From: an uncultured Lachnospiraceae bacterium
Lineage (GTDB): Bacteria > Bacillota > Clostridia > Lachnospirales > Lachnospiraceae
Assembly: GCA_910579395.1 (NCBI GenBank)
Contig: CAJTUC010000029.1
Coordinates: forward strand, 1 to 40,810
DNA: 40,810 bases
Direction of reading: 5' to 3'
Of the stretch, positions 15,721 to 23,502 are shown piece after piece. Below the pieces are notes generated by a model. That model did no database searches. It was not told where the DNA came from and saw only the letters and a program-made list of their open reading frames with translations. The translations under genes and the position numbers were made by a program. Position 1 is the stretch's first letter. Each line of letters begins with the position of its first letter.

Positions 15721-15773
15721 TTGACACACGGAAACTGCTGCGGTAAGATAGTTAACGAATTAAATGTTAACTA
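15721..15773 (+). promoter_or_regulatory. marR-ABC operon promoter and MarR-type operator
   Basis: TTGACA (15721-15726), 17-bp spacer, TAAGAT (15744-15749). Starting at the -10 is the palindrome tagttaac (15749-15756)/gttaacta (15766-15773) with a 9-bp gap, then further attaat repeats. Location over the transcription start and symmetry suit repression by the MarR protein encoded downstream. Confidence 0.7.
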
Positions 15774-15868
15774 ATTAATAATTAATACGTTGATAATCAG
15801 ACGGTTGGCAATGTGTGCGCTGGTTATGATAGAGACAATAAGAAAGCTATGGAATGGAGGATGACAGG

Positions 15869-16387
15869 ATGAAGTTATATCATGCTACGGCCGATATTTT
15901 CCGTAAAACGGATTTTATGCTGCGACGCTGCATCGGAAAAAAGCTGCGGACGCTGGATGATGAAATTTATCGAAGCCAGCATTGTCTGCTGATGAATCTG
16001 GGGGCGAATCCGAATTGTTCCCAGAGCGAGCTGGCAGCCAAATTGGAGATTTCTCCGGCAGCAGTTGCCGTTTCGCTGAATAAGCTGGAGAAGGGCGGAT
16101 ATATTGCGCGCAGGACCGATGCGGATGACCATCGCAGCAACCGGGTCTCCATTACGGACAGGGGAAATCAGGTCATCAGCAAAAGCATGCTGCTTTTCGA
16201 TGAGGTGGAGGGCGGCATGTTTGAGGGATTCAGCCAGGAAGAAACGGAGCAGTTCTATGGATTTCTGCTAAGGGCGTATCAGAATCTGAGCAGAATGCAG
16301 GAAGGAATGTCTGACAGGGAAACCGGCGAAAAAAAGGATGTCGGGAAGAGCAAAGACGCAGAAAAGAACGGAGAGAAGGAGGCATAG
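15869..16387 (+). CDS. MarR-family transcriptional regulator
   Basis: A 172-residue winged-helix regulator. The DNA-binding core NCSQSELAAKLEISPAAVAVSLNKLEKGGYIARRTDADDHRSNRVSITDRG is a classical MarR HTH-wing with the D-R wing motif. It ends in a charged, lysine-rich tail (about 25 residues) of no clear role. ATG 15869 has ggagg 8 bases upstream; ATG 15854 overlaps that site and is unlikely. It lies 2 bp before the ABC exporter pair, and the tagttaac/gttaacta operator sits over the promoter, so it probably represses the exporter until a ligand (drug or phenolic) binds. Confidence 0.88.
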   Translation: MKLYHATADIFRKTDFMLRRCIGKKLRTLDDEIYRSQHCLLMNLGANPNCSQSELAAKLEISPAAVAVSLNKLEKGGYIARRTDADDHRSNRVSITDRGNQVISKSMLLFDEVEGGMFEGFSQEETEQFYGFLLRAYQNLSRMQEGMSDRETGEKKDVGKSKDAEKNGEKEA

Positions 16388-16389
16388 GA

Positions 16390-18123
16390 ATGAAGCGTTA
16401 CGGAAAATACATAAAGCCCTATCTGTCGGCTTTTATTTTAGGACCTGTCATGATGATCGTGGAGGTCATCGGTGAGGTCATGCTGCCCGCGATGATGGCG
16501 GATATCATTAACGTCGGAGCAGCGAATCATGATATCGGCTATATTGTTTCCAAGGGCATCATGATGATCGCGACGGCTTTTATCATGATGGCCGGCGGAA
16601 TCGGGGGCGCCTGGTTTGCGGTCAAGGCGGCCATGCACTTTGGCCGGGATTTGAGAAAAGATCTGTTTCAGAAGGTACAGAAGTTTTCGTTTGCGAACAT
16701 TGACAGTTTCAGCACAGGCTCTCTCGTCACGAGGCTGACGAATGATATTACCCAGATGCAGAACCTGATCATGATGGGGCTCAGGATGATGCTGCGCGCG
16801 CCGGGGATGCTGATCGGCGCCGTTATCATGGCGTTTATGATGAATGCTTCTTTGGCGGTCATCATTTTGATCGTGGCGCCGCTTCTGGCGATTGCCATCG
16901 GAACGATTATCAGGATTGCATTCCCACGGTTCGAGGTGATGCAGAAAAAGTTGGACCGCTTGAATTCTACAATACAGGAAGTCCTGACCAATATCCGGGT
17001 CATCAAGTCTTTTGTGCGGGAAGATTATGAAGAAGAGCAGTTTGCAGATGCGAACGAAGACCTGAAGAAATCCAGTTTGAATGCGTTCAAAGTCGTTATT
17101 ATTCAGATGCCGATCATGACCTTTGCCATGAATGTGACGGTCATAGCCGTTGTGTGGTTCGGCGGGAACCAGATTTTGAACGGGACGATGCAGGTCGGCG
17201 ATCTGACGGCTTTTACGACTTATGTGACGCAGATTCTGATGTCGCTTATGATGCTCGCGATGGTGCTTTTGCAGAGTTCCAGAGCGGTAGCATCTTCCAG
17301 GAGAATCAGTGAGGTGCTTGATACGGAAATCGATCTGACGGACGAAGCATCGACCTGTACGGACAGAATAGTCACAGAAGGAAAAATTGAATTTCGTCAT
17401 GTTTCCTTCCGTTATTATAAGAATAATCAGGAAAAAGTGCTGGATGATATTCACTTCGTGATTGAACCGGGACAGACGGTGGGAATCATCGGTTCTACCG
17501 GTTCCGGCAAAACGACGCTGGTGCAGATGATTCCGAGACTTTACGATGTGGACGAGGGGGATGTGATGGTAGACGGTGTGAGCGTCAAAGAGTATTCCCT
17601 GAAAAATCTGCGTAACGGCGTCAGCATGGTCTTGCAGAAAAATGTGCTTTTTTCCGGCACGATTCTGGAAAATCTGCAATGGGGCGATGAACATGCCACT
17701 GAGGCGGAAGTCCGGAAAGCAGCCATGGCGGCACAGGCGGATGATTTCGTCAGCCATTTTCCGGATGGCTATGAGACGGAACTCGGGCAGGGCGGCGTGA
17801 ATGTTTCGGGCGGACAGAAGCAGCGGCTCTGTATTGCCAGAGCTTTGTTGAAGAAACCGAAGATTTTGATTCTGGATGACAGCACCAGCGCGGTGGATAC
17901 GGCGACGGAAGCCAAGATCAGAGAGTGTTTCCATACGACGCTGAAACAGACAACGAAGCTGATCATTGCACAGCGCATCAGTTCTGTGATGGATGCGGAT
18001 ATGATCCTTGTGATGGAGGAAGGCAGAATCGTTGGAAAGGGAAGACACGACGAGCTGCTCGCATCCTGCAGCGCATATCAGGAAATTTATGATTCTCAGA
18101 TGGACAGGGAGGTGGGTGCATAA
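16390..18123 (+). CDS. ABC exporter half-transporter, degenerate Walker B and switch loop
   Basis: A 577-residue type I exporter half. Walker A GSTGSGKTT (368-376), signature VSGGQ (472-476), Walker B ILILD ending at D496. Two catalytic residues are replaced: the Walker B glutamate is D497 and the switch histidine is Q528 (AQRIS). The same two substitutions are known in the degenerate subunit of TM287/288-like heterodimers. The partner is the next gene, whose ATG overlaps this stop (TAATG). It likely exports a toxic compound sensed by the upstream MarR protein. Confidence 0.9.
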   Translation: MKRYGKYIKPYLSAFILGPVMMIVEVIGEVMLPAMMADIINVGAANHDIGYIVSKGIMMIATAFIMMAGGIGGAWFAVKAAMHFGRDLRKDLFQKVQKFSFANIDSFSTGSLVTRLTNDITQMQNLIMMGLRMMLRAPGMLIGAVIMAFMMNASLAVIILIVAPLLAIAIGTIIRIAFPRFEVMQKKLDRLNSTIQEVLTNIRVIKSFVREDYEEEQFADANEDLKKSSLNAFKVVIIQMPIMTFAMNVTVIAVVWFGGNQILNGTMQVGDLTAFTTYVTQILMSLMMLAMVLLQSSRAVASSRRISEVLDTEIDLTDEASTCTDRIVTEGKIEFRHVSFRYYKNNQEKVLDDIHFVIEPGQTVGIIGSTGSGKTTLVQMIPRLYDVDEGDVMVDGVSVKEYSLKNLRNGVSMVLQKNVLFSGTILENLQWGDEHATEAEVRKAAMAAQADDFVSHFPDGYETELGQGGVNVSGGQKQRLCIARALLKKPKILILDDSTSAVDTATEAKIRECFHTTLKQTTKLIIAQRISSVMDADMILVMEEGRIVGKGRHDELLASCSAYQEIYDSQMDREVGA

Positions 18124-20072
18124 TGGACAGCATAAGACTGGAACGTTTGGAAAAGAAATACGGAAGAAAAAATCCGGCCGGACCGGAAATCAGAAAAGGG
18201 CCGGGACCAGGACCGGGCGGCCCCGGTCCCCGGGGACGCGGTGCGGGGATGCCCATGGCAAAGCCGCAGAATGCGGGAAAGACGATAGGCAGGCTTTTTT
18301 CCTATATCGGCGAGGATAAGTGGAAACTTGTTATTTTCATCTTCTGCATCGTTTTTTATACGGTTGCGAATCTTGCAGGCTCTTATCTGCTTCGACCGAT
18401 CATCAATAACCTGGTATCCGAGGAGGGCAGCAGGACGACATTGCTCAACTCCCTGCTTTTGATGGGCTGTATTTATGCGGTCGGTATCATGGCACAGTAT
18501 TTACAGTCCCGTATCATAATTTCCGTTTCGCAGAATGCGTTACAGAAACTGCGGGATGACCTATTCCGTAAGCTGGAGAAGCTTCCGGTCAGATTTTACG
18601 ATACGAATAACCATGGAGATATCATGAGCCGATTTACGAATGATGTGGATGCCGTTGGAGAAATGCTGAACAATACGATAAACCAGTTGATCTCCGGTGC
18701 GATCAATATCGTCGGAACGTTTGCGCTGATGGTATATACGAATATCTGGCTGACCTTAATAACAATTGTTATGGTTCCGCTGATGATTCGTGCCGGAAAG
18801 GCGGTAGCGGGACGGAGCCGGAAATACTATAAGCAGCAGCAGGCGGCGCTCGGAACACTGAACGGTTATATTGAGGAGACCGTTACCGGCCAGAAAGTCG
18901 TCAAGGTGTTCTGTCATGAGGAAATCGCAGAAGAGGAATTTTCCTATTTAAATGACGATTTGTGCAAAAAACAGATAAGCGCGCAGTTCTTCGGCGGCAT
19001 CATGGGGCCTGTCATGGGTAATTTAAGCCAGGTGAGCTATTCCCTGACAGCCTGCATCGGCGGTATTTTATGTGTTTTGAAAGGCTTTGACCTGGGCGGG
19101 CTTACGATCTTTGTCAATTATTCCAGACAGTTCAGCCGGCCGATCAATGAGATTTCCATGCAGGTCAATACAATCTTTTCCGCACTTGCGGGGGCGGAAC
19201 GGGTTTTTGACGTGATGGACAGGGAGCCGGAACCGGCGGACGATGCGGAAGCGGTCACAATCGTGGAAAAAGACGGCAGATTCTTTTATCAGGTCCCGAC
19301 TTCCAGTCAGGCTTATGCGGATAAGAACGGCACGGAAGTAAAAGGGGCCGTGACGGTAGAGCATATCACTTTCGGCTATGTGCCCGAAAAAACCATTTTA
19401 AAAGATGTGTCACTGTATGCGAAGCCGGGCCAGAAAATCGCGTTTGTCGGTTCCACGGGTGCCGGGAAAACAACGATCACCAATCTTATCAACCGTTTTT
19501 ACGATATTGAAGACGGCAGGATATTGATAGACGGAATCGAGATCAAGGATATCCGGCGGGATGACCTGCGGAAAAATATCGCGATGGTCTTACAGGATAC
19601 CCACCTTTTTACCGGGACCGTCAGGGAAAATATCCGCTACGGCAGGCTGGATGCGACCGATGCGGAAGTGGAAGCGGCGGCCAGAATGGCGAGCGCGCAT
19701 TCTTTTATCATGCGTCTGGAGCATGGTTATGATACGATGCTGGAAGGGGACGGTGCGAACCTGAGTCAGGGACAGCGGCAGCTTCTGAACATCGCAAGGG
19801 CTTCTATTTCCAAAGCGCCGATTTTAATCCTGGATGAGGCGACGAGTTCCGTCGATACGAGGACGGAGAAGCATATCGAGCACGGCATGGACCGTTTGAT
19901 GGCGAGCCGCACGACTCTTGTTATCGCCCACCGGCTTTCGACGGTGCGCAATGCCAATGCGATCATGGTTCTGGAAAACGGCGAGATCATCGAACGAGGC
20001 GACCACGATGACCTGCTGGCGATGCGTGGGCGGTATTATAACCTTTATACGGGGTTGAGTGAGTTGGCATAG
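18123..20072 (+). CDS. ABC exporter partner subunit with Pro/Gly-rich N-terminus
   Basis: A 649-residue type I exporter half. Residues about 20-48 form a Pro/Gly/Arg-rich cytoplasmic extension (KGPGPGPGGPGPRGRG) before the first membrane span near residue 65. Walker A GSTGAGKTT (443-451), catalytic E572, switch H603; the signature is LSQGQ (547-551). So this subunit supplies the good Walker B and a degenerate signature, complementing the upstream subunit. A loop of about 25 residues (EKDGRFFYQVPTSSQAYADK) is inserted between the membrane and ATPase domains. It overlaps the upstream gene by 1 bp. Confidence 0.9.
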   Translation: MDSIRLERLEKKYGRKNPAGPEIRKGPGPGPGGPGPRGRGAGMPMAKPQNAGKTIGRLFSYIGEDKWKLVIFIFCIVFYTVANLAGSYLLRPIINNLVSEEGSRTTLLNSLLLMGCIYAVGIMAQYLQSRIIISVSQNALQKLRDDLFRKLEKLPVRFYDTNNHGDIMSRFTNDVDAVGEMLNNTINQLISGAINIVGTFALMVYTNIWLTLITIVMVPLMIRAGKAVAGRSRKYYKQQQAALGTLNGYIEETVTGQKVVKVFCHEEIAEEEFSYLNDDLCKKQISAQFFGGIMGPVMGNLSQVSYSLTACIGGILCVLKGFDLGGLTIFVNYSRQFSRPINEISMQVNTIFSALAGAERVFDVMDREPEPADDAEAVTIVEKDGRFFYQVPTSSQAYADKNGTEVKGAVTVEHITFGYVPEKTILKDVSLYAKPGQKIAFVGSTGAGKTTITNLINRFYDIEDGRILIDGIEIKDIRRDDLRKNIAMVLQDTHLFTGTVRENIRYGRLDATDAEVEAAARMASAHSFIMRLEHGYDTMLEGDGANLSQGQRQLLNIARASISKAPILILDEATSSVDTRTEKHIEHGMDRLMASRTTLVIAHRLSTVRNANAIMVLENGEIIERGDHDDLLAMRGRYYNLYTGLSELA

Positions 20073-20117
20073 GGGGAAAGTTTTTTTCATGTATTACCCA
20101 CGGGCGTATCTGTATGC

Positions 20118-20146
20118 TTGAGACAGGGCATAATAAATAGTAAGAT
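20118..20146 (+). promoter_or_regulatory. promoter of SRAP gene
   Basis: TTGAGA (20118-20123), 17-bp spacer, TAAGAT (20141-20146). It lies 31 bp before the start codon. No LexA-like box was recognised. Confidence 0.55.
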
Positions 20147-20176
20147 AGAAAAAAAGCGTTCGGGAGAAGACTTTTT

Positions 20177-20782
20177 ATGTGTGGCAGATATTATGTGGAT
20201 GATGAAACGGCAAGAGAGATTGAAAAGCTGGTCCGGCAGATTGGTGAAAAGAAAAGACGGGAATCCATGCAGGTGGTTGACCGGATATCAGCCGGAGATA
20301 TTTATCCGGGGGAAAATGCCCCTGTCCTGTCAGAAAGAGACGGCTCTATTTGCTGTGGCTGGCAGCATTGGGGCTTTCCCGGTTTTCATGGTAAAAAACT
20401 GATCTTTAACGCTAGATGCGAGTCCGCCCTGGAGAAGCCGCTGTTTCGGGACAGCATCCGGCACAGACGCATCGTAATTCCGGCATCCTGGTTCTATGAA
20501 TGGAATCCCAGGAAAGAGAAGAATATATTTCGCCGGAAGGATATGCCGGTGCTGTTTATGGCAGGTTTCTGCAGACGGTATGAGGATGGTGAACATTTTG
20601 TAATCCTGACGACTGCGGCAAACGCTTCCATGGAACCGGTGCATGACAGGATGCCGCTGATTCTTGAGAAGGATGAGATTGCGGAGTGGATGCTGGATGA
20701 TACGAAAACGGAAAGCATTCTGCATCAGACTCCCTGTCTGTTGGAACGGAAAACGGATTATGAGCAGATGAGGTTGTTCTGA
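20177..20782 (+). CDS. SRAP domain protein (YedK/HMCES-like abasic-site crosslinker)
   Basis: A 201-residue SOS response-associated peptidase. Cys2 directly after the initiator Met (MCGRYY) is the residue that, after Met removal, forms a thiazolidine crosslink with abasic sites in single-stranded DNA. Other conserved residues are WGFP, N78 and R80 in FNARCESA, E108 in WFYEW and H156 in HDRMP. The length and order fit the family fully. It protects abasic sites during replication. It appears monocistronic, followed by a ggcctycc/gggaggcc hairpin near 20810-20832. Confidence 0.92.
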   Translation: MCGRYYVDDETAREIEKLVRQIGEKKRRESMQVVDRISAGDIYPGENAPVLSERDGSICCGWQHWGFPGFHGKKLIFNARCESALEKPLFRDSIRHRRIVIPASWFYEWNPRKEKNIFRRKDMPVLFMAGFCRRYEDGEHFVILTTAANASMEPVHDRMPLILEKDEIAEWMLDDTKTESILHQTPCLLERKTDYEQMRLF

Positions 20783-20919
20783 CCATATCTGATCTGCGTC
20801 AAAATTTATGGCCTTCCTGTCCTGGGAGGCCGTTTATCGTCTGGCTCATAAAGGCGGGAAAGAGGATTTGCGGGGAATTGCCTCTGCGGTAGGCAGGGAC
20901 ATCGCCCAGCGGCATGAAA

Positions 20920-21258
20920 TCAGGAATTTTCTTTCAAAATCTTTTTCATAGCGTACATGAACTCAATCAGGATGCGCTTTTCCTGTGGGGTGCAGGACTT
21001 CATCAGATTGATGAACTCCTGATTGAAGTTGATGTCCTGCGTCTCTACAATATTATCCATGACAAGATAATCCAGGCTGCTTTCGAGAACGTTCGCGATA
21101 TTGACGAGCGTCTCGATGGACGGGTGTGCATTGGCTGTTTCGATGTTGGAAACGTGTTTGGCGGATATGCCAATCTGCTCTCCAAGCGCTTCCTGGGTCA
21201 TATGCTTTTGAAGTCTTAGGCGTTTTATTCTCTTTCCGATCGCTGAATAATCTAACAT
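20920..21258 (-). CDS. XRE-family helix-turn-helix regulator
   Basis: A 112-residue protein. The N-terminal HTH_3 domain (IGKRIKRLRLQKHMTQEALGEQIGISAKHVSNIETANAHPS, residues about 5-45) is followed by a helical C-terminal domain (CTPQEKRILIEFMYAMKKILKE). ATG 21258 is chosen because cggaggg lies 5 bases upstream; GTG 21279 overlaps that region. It is divergent from the secreted repeat protein gene. The intergenic region holds several GTATTG/CAATAC palindromes that are the natural operator candidates. It probably controls itself and the secreted protein. Confidence 0.88.
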   Translation of the reverse strand: MLDYSAIGKRIKRLRLQKHMTQEALGEQIGISAKHVSNIETANAHPSIETLVNIANVLESSLDYLVMDNIVETQDINFNQEFINLMKSCTPQEKRILIEFMYAMKKILKENS

Positions 21259-21316
21259 AAATACCCTCCGTTTGACCACGAACTTGCATCATAGAGTATT
21301 GATCAAATTATTCCTA

Positions 21317-21421
21317 TTGTAACGTGGAATGTATTGCATTATAATACTTAGCAACAAGATAGTCTTTTATTACAAGTAAAAATAGAAATATTGCAATACA
21401 AAAAGTATTGTGATACAATAC
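21317..21421 (+). promoter_or_regulatory. tandem promoters and GTATTG operators of the secreted protein gene
   Basis: Promoter 1: TTGTAA (21317-21322), 17 bp, TATAAT (21340-21345). Promoter 2: TTGCAA (21391-21396), 17 bp, TACAAT (21414-21419). Palindromes overlap both: gtatt-N7-aatac (21331-21347), caatac-N5-gtattg (21394-21410) and gtattgt-gat-acaatac (21405-21421). Sharing one half-site between two palindromes suggests cooperative binding, most simply by the divergent XRE protein. Confidence 0.7.
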
Positions 21422-21471
21422 AATCGTCTTAAAAATATTAAAGATTATGAGAAGGGAGAGGATTTATCAAA

Positions 21472-23343
21472 ATGAAAAGAAAAATTGCATTATTATTGAC
21501 TGCAGCCATGCTGATTGGGATGAATTCGGTAGTTTATGCGGTAGAATCCGTGGATGAACGGATTGATGGACAGGCGGAAATCACAACGGATGCAGAGACT
21601 GACAAGCAAACAGAAATCCCTGCGGACGCAGAGGATGGCGAACAGGAAGAAATCCCTACGGATGCAGAGGATGGCGAACAGGAAGAAATCTCTGCGGATG
21701 CAGAGGATGGCGGACAGGAAGAAATTCCTGCGGATGCAGAGGCTGGAGAGCAAGAGAAAATCCCTGCGGATGAGGAGACGGTAGAAGAAGTGGAGTCTGT
21801 ACCGGATGCAGAGATGGAGGAAACAGGCGGACAGGGAGAAATGGAGTCACAGACGAAAACTGTGAAAAATGTACAGGCAGAGAGAACTGTGAAAGATGAA
21901 AGCGGAACGTCAATCACTCAGGGGAGTGAAATTGAGGCAGGATTATACAGATGGCTGGAACCTGAAACTTCTGTTCAGGTAGCGAAAGGCGGAAGCAAAC
22001 ATATTTATACAAATGTTTCCCGGAAATTTGATGAAAATCTATATGAATATTATAATGATAACGATCATGTGTTTTCTAGTATGCTATACAATTCATCAGG
22101 AACTTCGATTAAGATTGATGGAAATACGAGTTCTGATACAAAGATTATTGCAGATGATCTAATCACAGAGTGGGGATTTTTCGAGGGTTTTGATGTCCAA
22201 GTAGGGGAAGACGAAACGGCAGAGGAAATTACCATAACAGTAAGTCTGGGAGAATGGTCTTACTATCTACGGAATAAGGAGACCGGAGAAATCATTCACG
22301 TAAGCGGGAATGATGGGGGCAGGAAAGCAACAGTGACACTAAAAATAGTGGATGTTGCGGATGAATTTTCTTTTACGAGGGAGTTGATCGCAGACAAGGC
22401 CAGTGTAGATTACGGAGAAGAAACGGCAGTAAGAATGGGATACAGGCTGATATATGATGCGAATAAATATACAATTTATAATGATACAGGGCATTTTTGG
22501 TATTTGGGAATAAAGAGTTGTATTGTTTCCGGAAATATGAGTGAGAATACGAAAATAGAAGATCGAAAAGATTATGCCAATACCCGTTATCTTGTAGTAG
22601 GGGAAGATGAAACAGCAGAGGAACTTACAATTACAATGGAGTGCAGTGGATGGACTTATTGGTTGAAGAATAAGGAGACAGAAGAACTGTTGCGAATTCA
22701 CAGTGATGAATCGGAAAGTCTGCAGATTGTCATAAGAGTAGGTGCAGAAAAAACTTCTGATAGCGAACAGGGGGAGATTGAAGAAAAAGAAATTTTTACA
22801 GGTAGTGAATCGGGAACAGAGGAAGAAGATGCTGCAGACGATAGTCAGCAGATAACCTTTGCAAATACAGTGACCGGTGCAGGCGGCATCAAAATCGTTT
22901 CGACGATTGACGGAATCTATCAGGTAACAGATATCGCCGGTGTAGCAGTCACCACGCCAAAGGAACAGGTGGAGACGGCGGCAGGCATTACGGCTGGAGA
23001 TGGCAAGGTAAAATTTTATGTATGTAATAACCGGAATCAGGCGGTTAGAACTGCATTAGAAGAAGCGGCTGCATCGAACGGAAAACAGGCGCTCACGACA
23101 TTCAATCTGGATTTGTATGCAATCAGCATGGCCGGGCAGGTGAACAAGATTTATAATACGGCCTCAAAGGTCAAAGTGGTCATCGGAATTCCGGATAAAT
23201 ACAAAAAATCAGACGGCTCATATGCGGTAGGAATCATTGGGAGAGATGGGACGTTCCATATATTGGAAGATTTGGATAATGATCCCAACACCATTACGAT
23301 CGAGACTGATCAGTTTGGCATTATGGCACTGATGAAGGGGTAA
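21472..23343 (+). CDS. secreted acidic protein with 12-residue tandem repeats and duplicated domain
   Basis: A 623-residue protein. The signal peptide KRKIALLLTAAMLIGMNSVV is followed by YA and likely cleavage near residue 23. Residues about 41-100 are five 12-residue acidic repeats (DAEDGEQEEIPT type). Two homologous beta-type domains follow, each containing VGEDETAEE(I/L)TIT and (W)xYxL(R/K)NKETGE (about 165-300 and 305-425). A second acidic linker and a C-terminal domain ending FGIMALMKG complete it. There is no LPXTG or choline-binding motif, so it is probably released or loosely bound. Function is not recognised. It sits alone after two promoters with XRE-type operators. G+C is lower than in its neighbours, which may mean transfer. 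Confidence 0.75.
   Translation: MKRKIALLLTAAMLIGMNSVVYAVESVDERIDGQAEITTDAETDKQTEIPADAEDGEQEEIPTDAEDGEQEEISADAEDGGQEEIPADAEAGEQEKIPADEETVEEVESVPDAEMEETGGQGEMESQTKTVKNVQAERTVKDESGTSITQGSEIEAGLYRWLEPETSVQVAKGGSKHIYTNVSRKFDENLYEYYNDNDHVFSSMLYNSSGTSIKIDGNTSSDTKIIADDLITEWGFFEGFDVQVGEDETAEEITITVSLGEWSYYLRNKETGEIIHVSGNDGGRKATVTLKIVDVADEFSFTRELIADKASVDYGEETAVRMGYRLIYDANKYTIYNDTGHFWYLGIKSCIVSGNMSENTKIEDRKDYANTRYLVVGEDETAEELTITMECSGWTYWLKNKETEELLRIHSDESESLQIVIRVGAEKTSDSEQGEIEEKEIFTGSESGTEEEDAADDSQQITFANTVTGAGGIKIVSTIDGIYQVTDIAGVAVTTPKEQVETAAGITAGDGKVKFYVCNNRNQAVRTALEEAAASNGKQALTTFNLDLYAISMAGQVNKIYNTASKVKVVIGIPDKYKKSDGSYAVGIIGRDGTFHILEDLDNDPNTITIETDQFGIMALMKG
21592..21771 (+). repeat. five 36-bp tandem repeats in the secreted protein gene
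   Basis: Units begin at 21592, 21628, 21664, 21700 and 21736, each starting gcagag and encoding a DAEDGEQEEIPA-like 12-mer. The three middle units are nearly identical in DNA, the outer two more diverged. Copy number could vary between strains. Confidence 0.85.
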
Positions 23344-23413
23344 TAGAATGATATGATTGTCAAAAAAAGTGCATATATCATAAAAAATATCGTCAGAAAA
23401 GGTGCATATTTCA

Positions 23414-23443
23414 TTGACAGAAAGGGATGCTGAACGGTAAAAT
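23414..23443 (+). promoter_or_regulatory. promoter of DUF4143 ATPase gene
   Basis: TTGACA (23414-23419), 18-bp spacer, TAAAAT (23438-23443). Two copies of aaa(a)gtgcata(t)..tcat type lie just upstream (23366-23382 and 23399-23413), possibly regulator sites. Confidence 0.5.
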
Positions 23444-23502
23444 AGAAACAGATAGGTGTGCAGATGGCCAAAGAGGATTATTATGCGCAATGGAGGTGTC
23501 CT

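Noticed and set aside
16438..18048. 536-codon minus-strand open frame opposite an ABC exporter gene
   Set aside because: It is the antisense shadow of a GC-rich ATPase gene, with implausible His/Arg-rich composition and no start signal.
20810..20832. Terminator after the SRAP gene
   Set aside because: The ggcctycc/gggaggcc hairpin has no following T-run; mentioned only in the gene entry.
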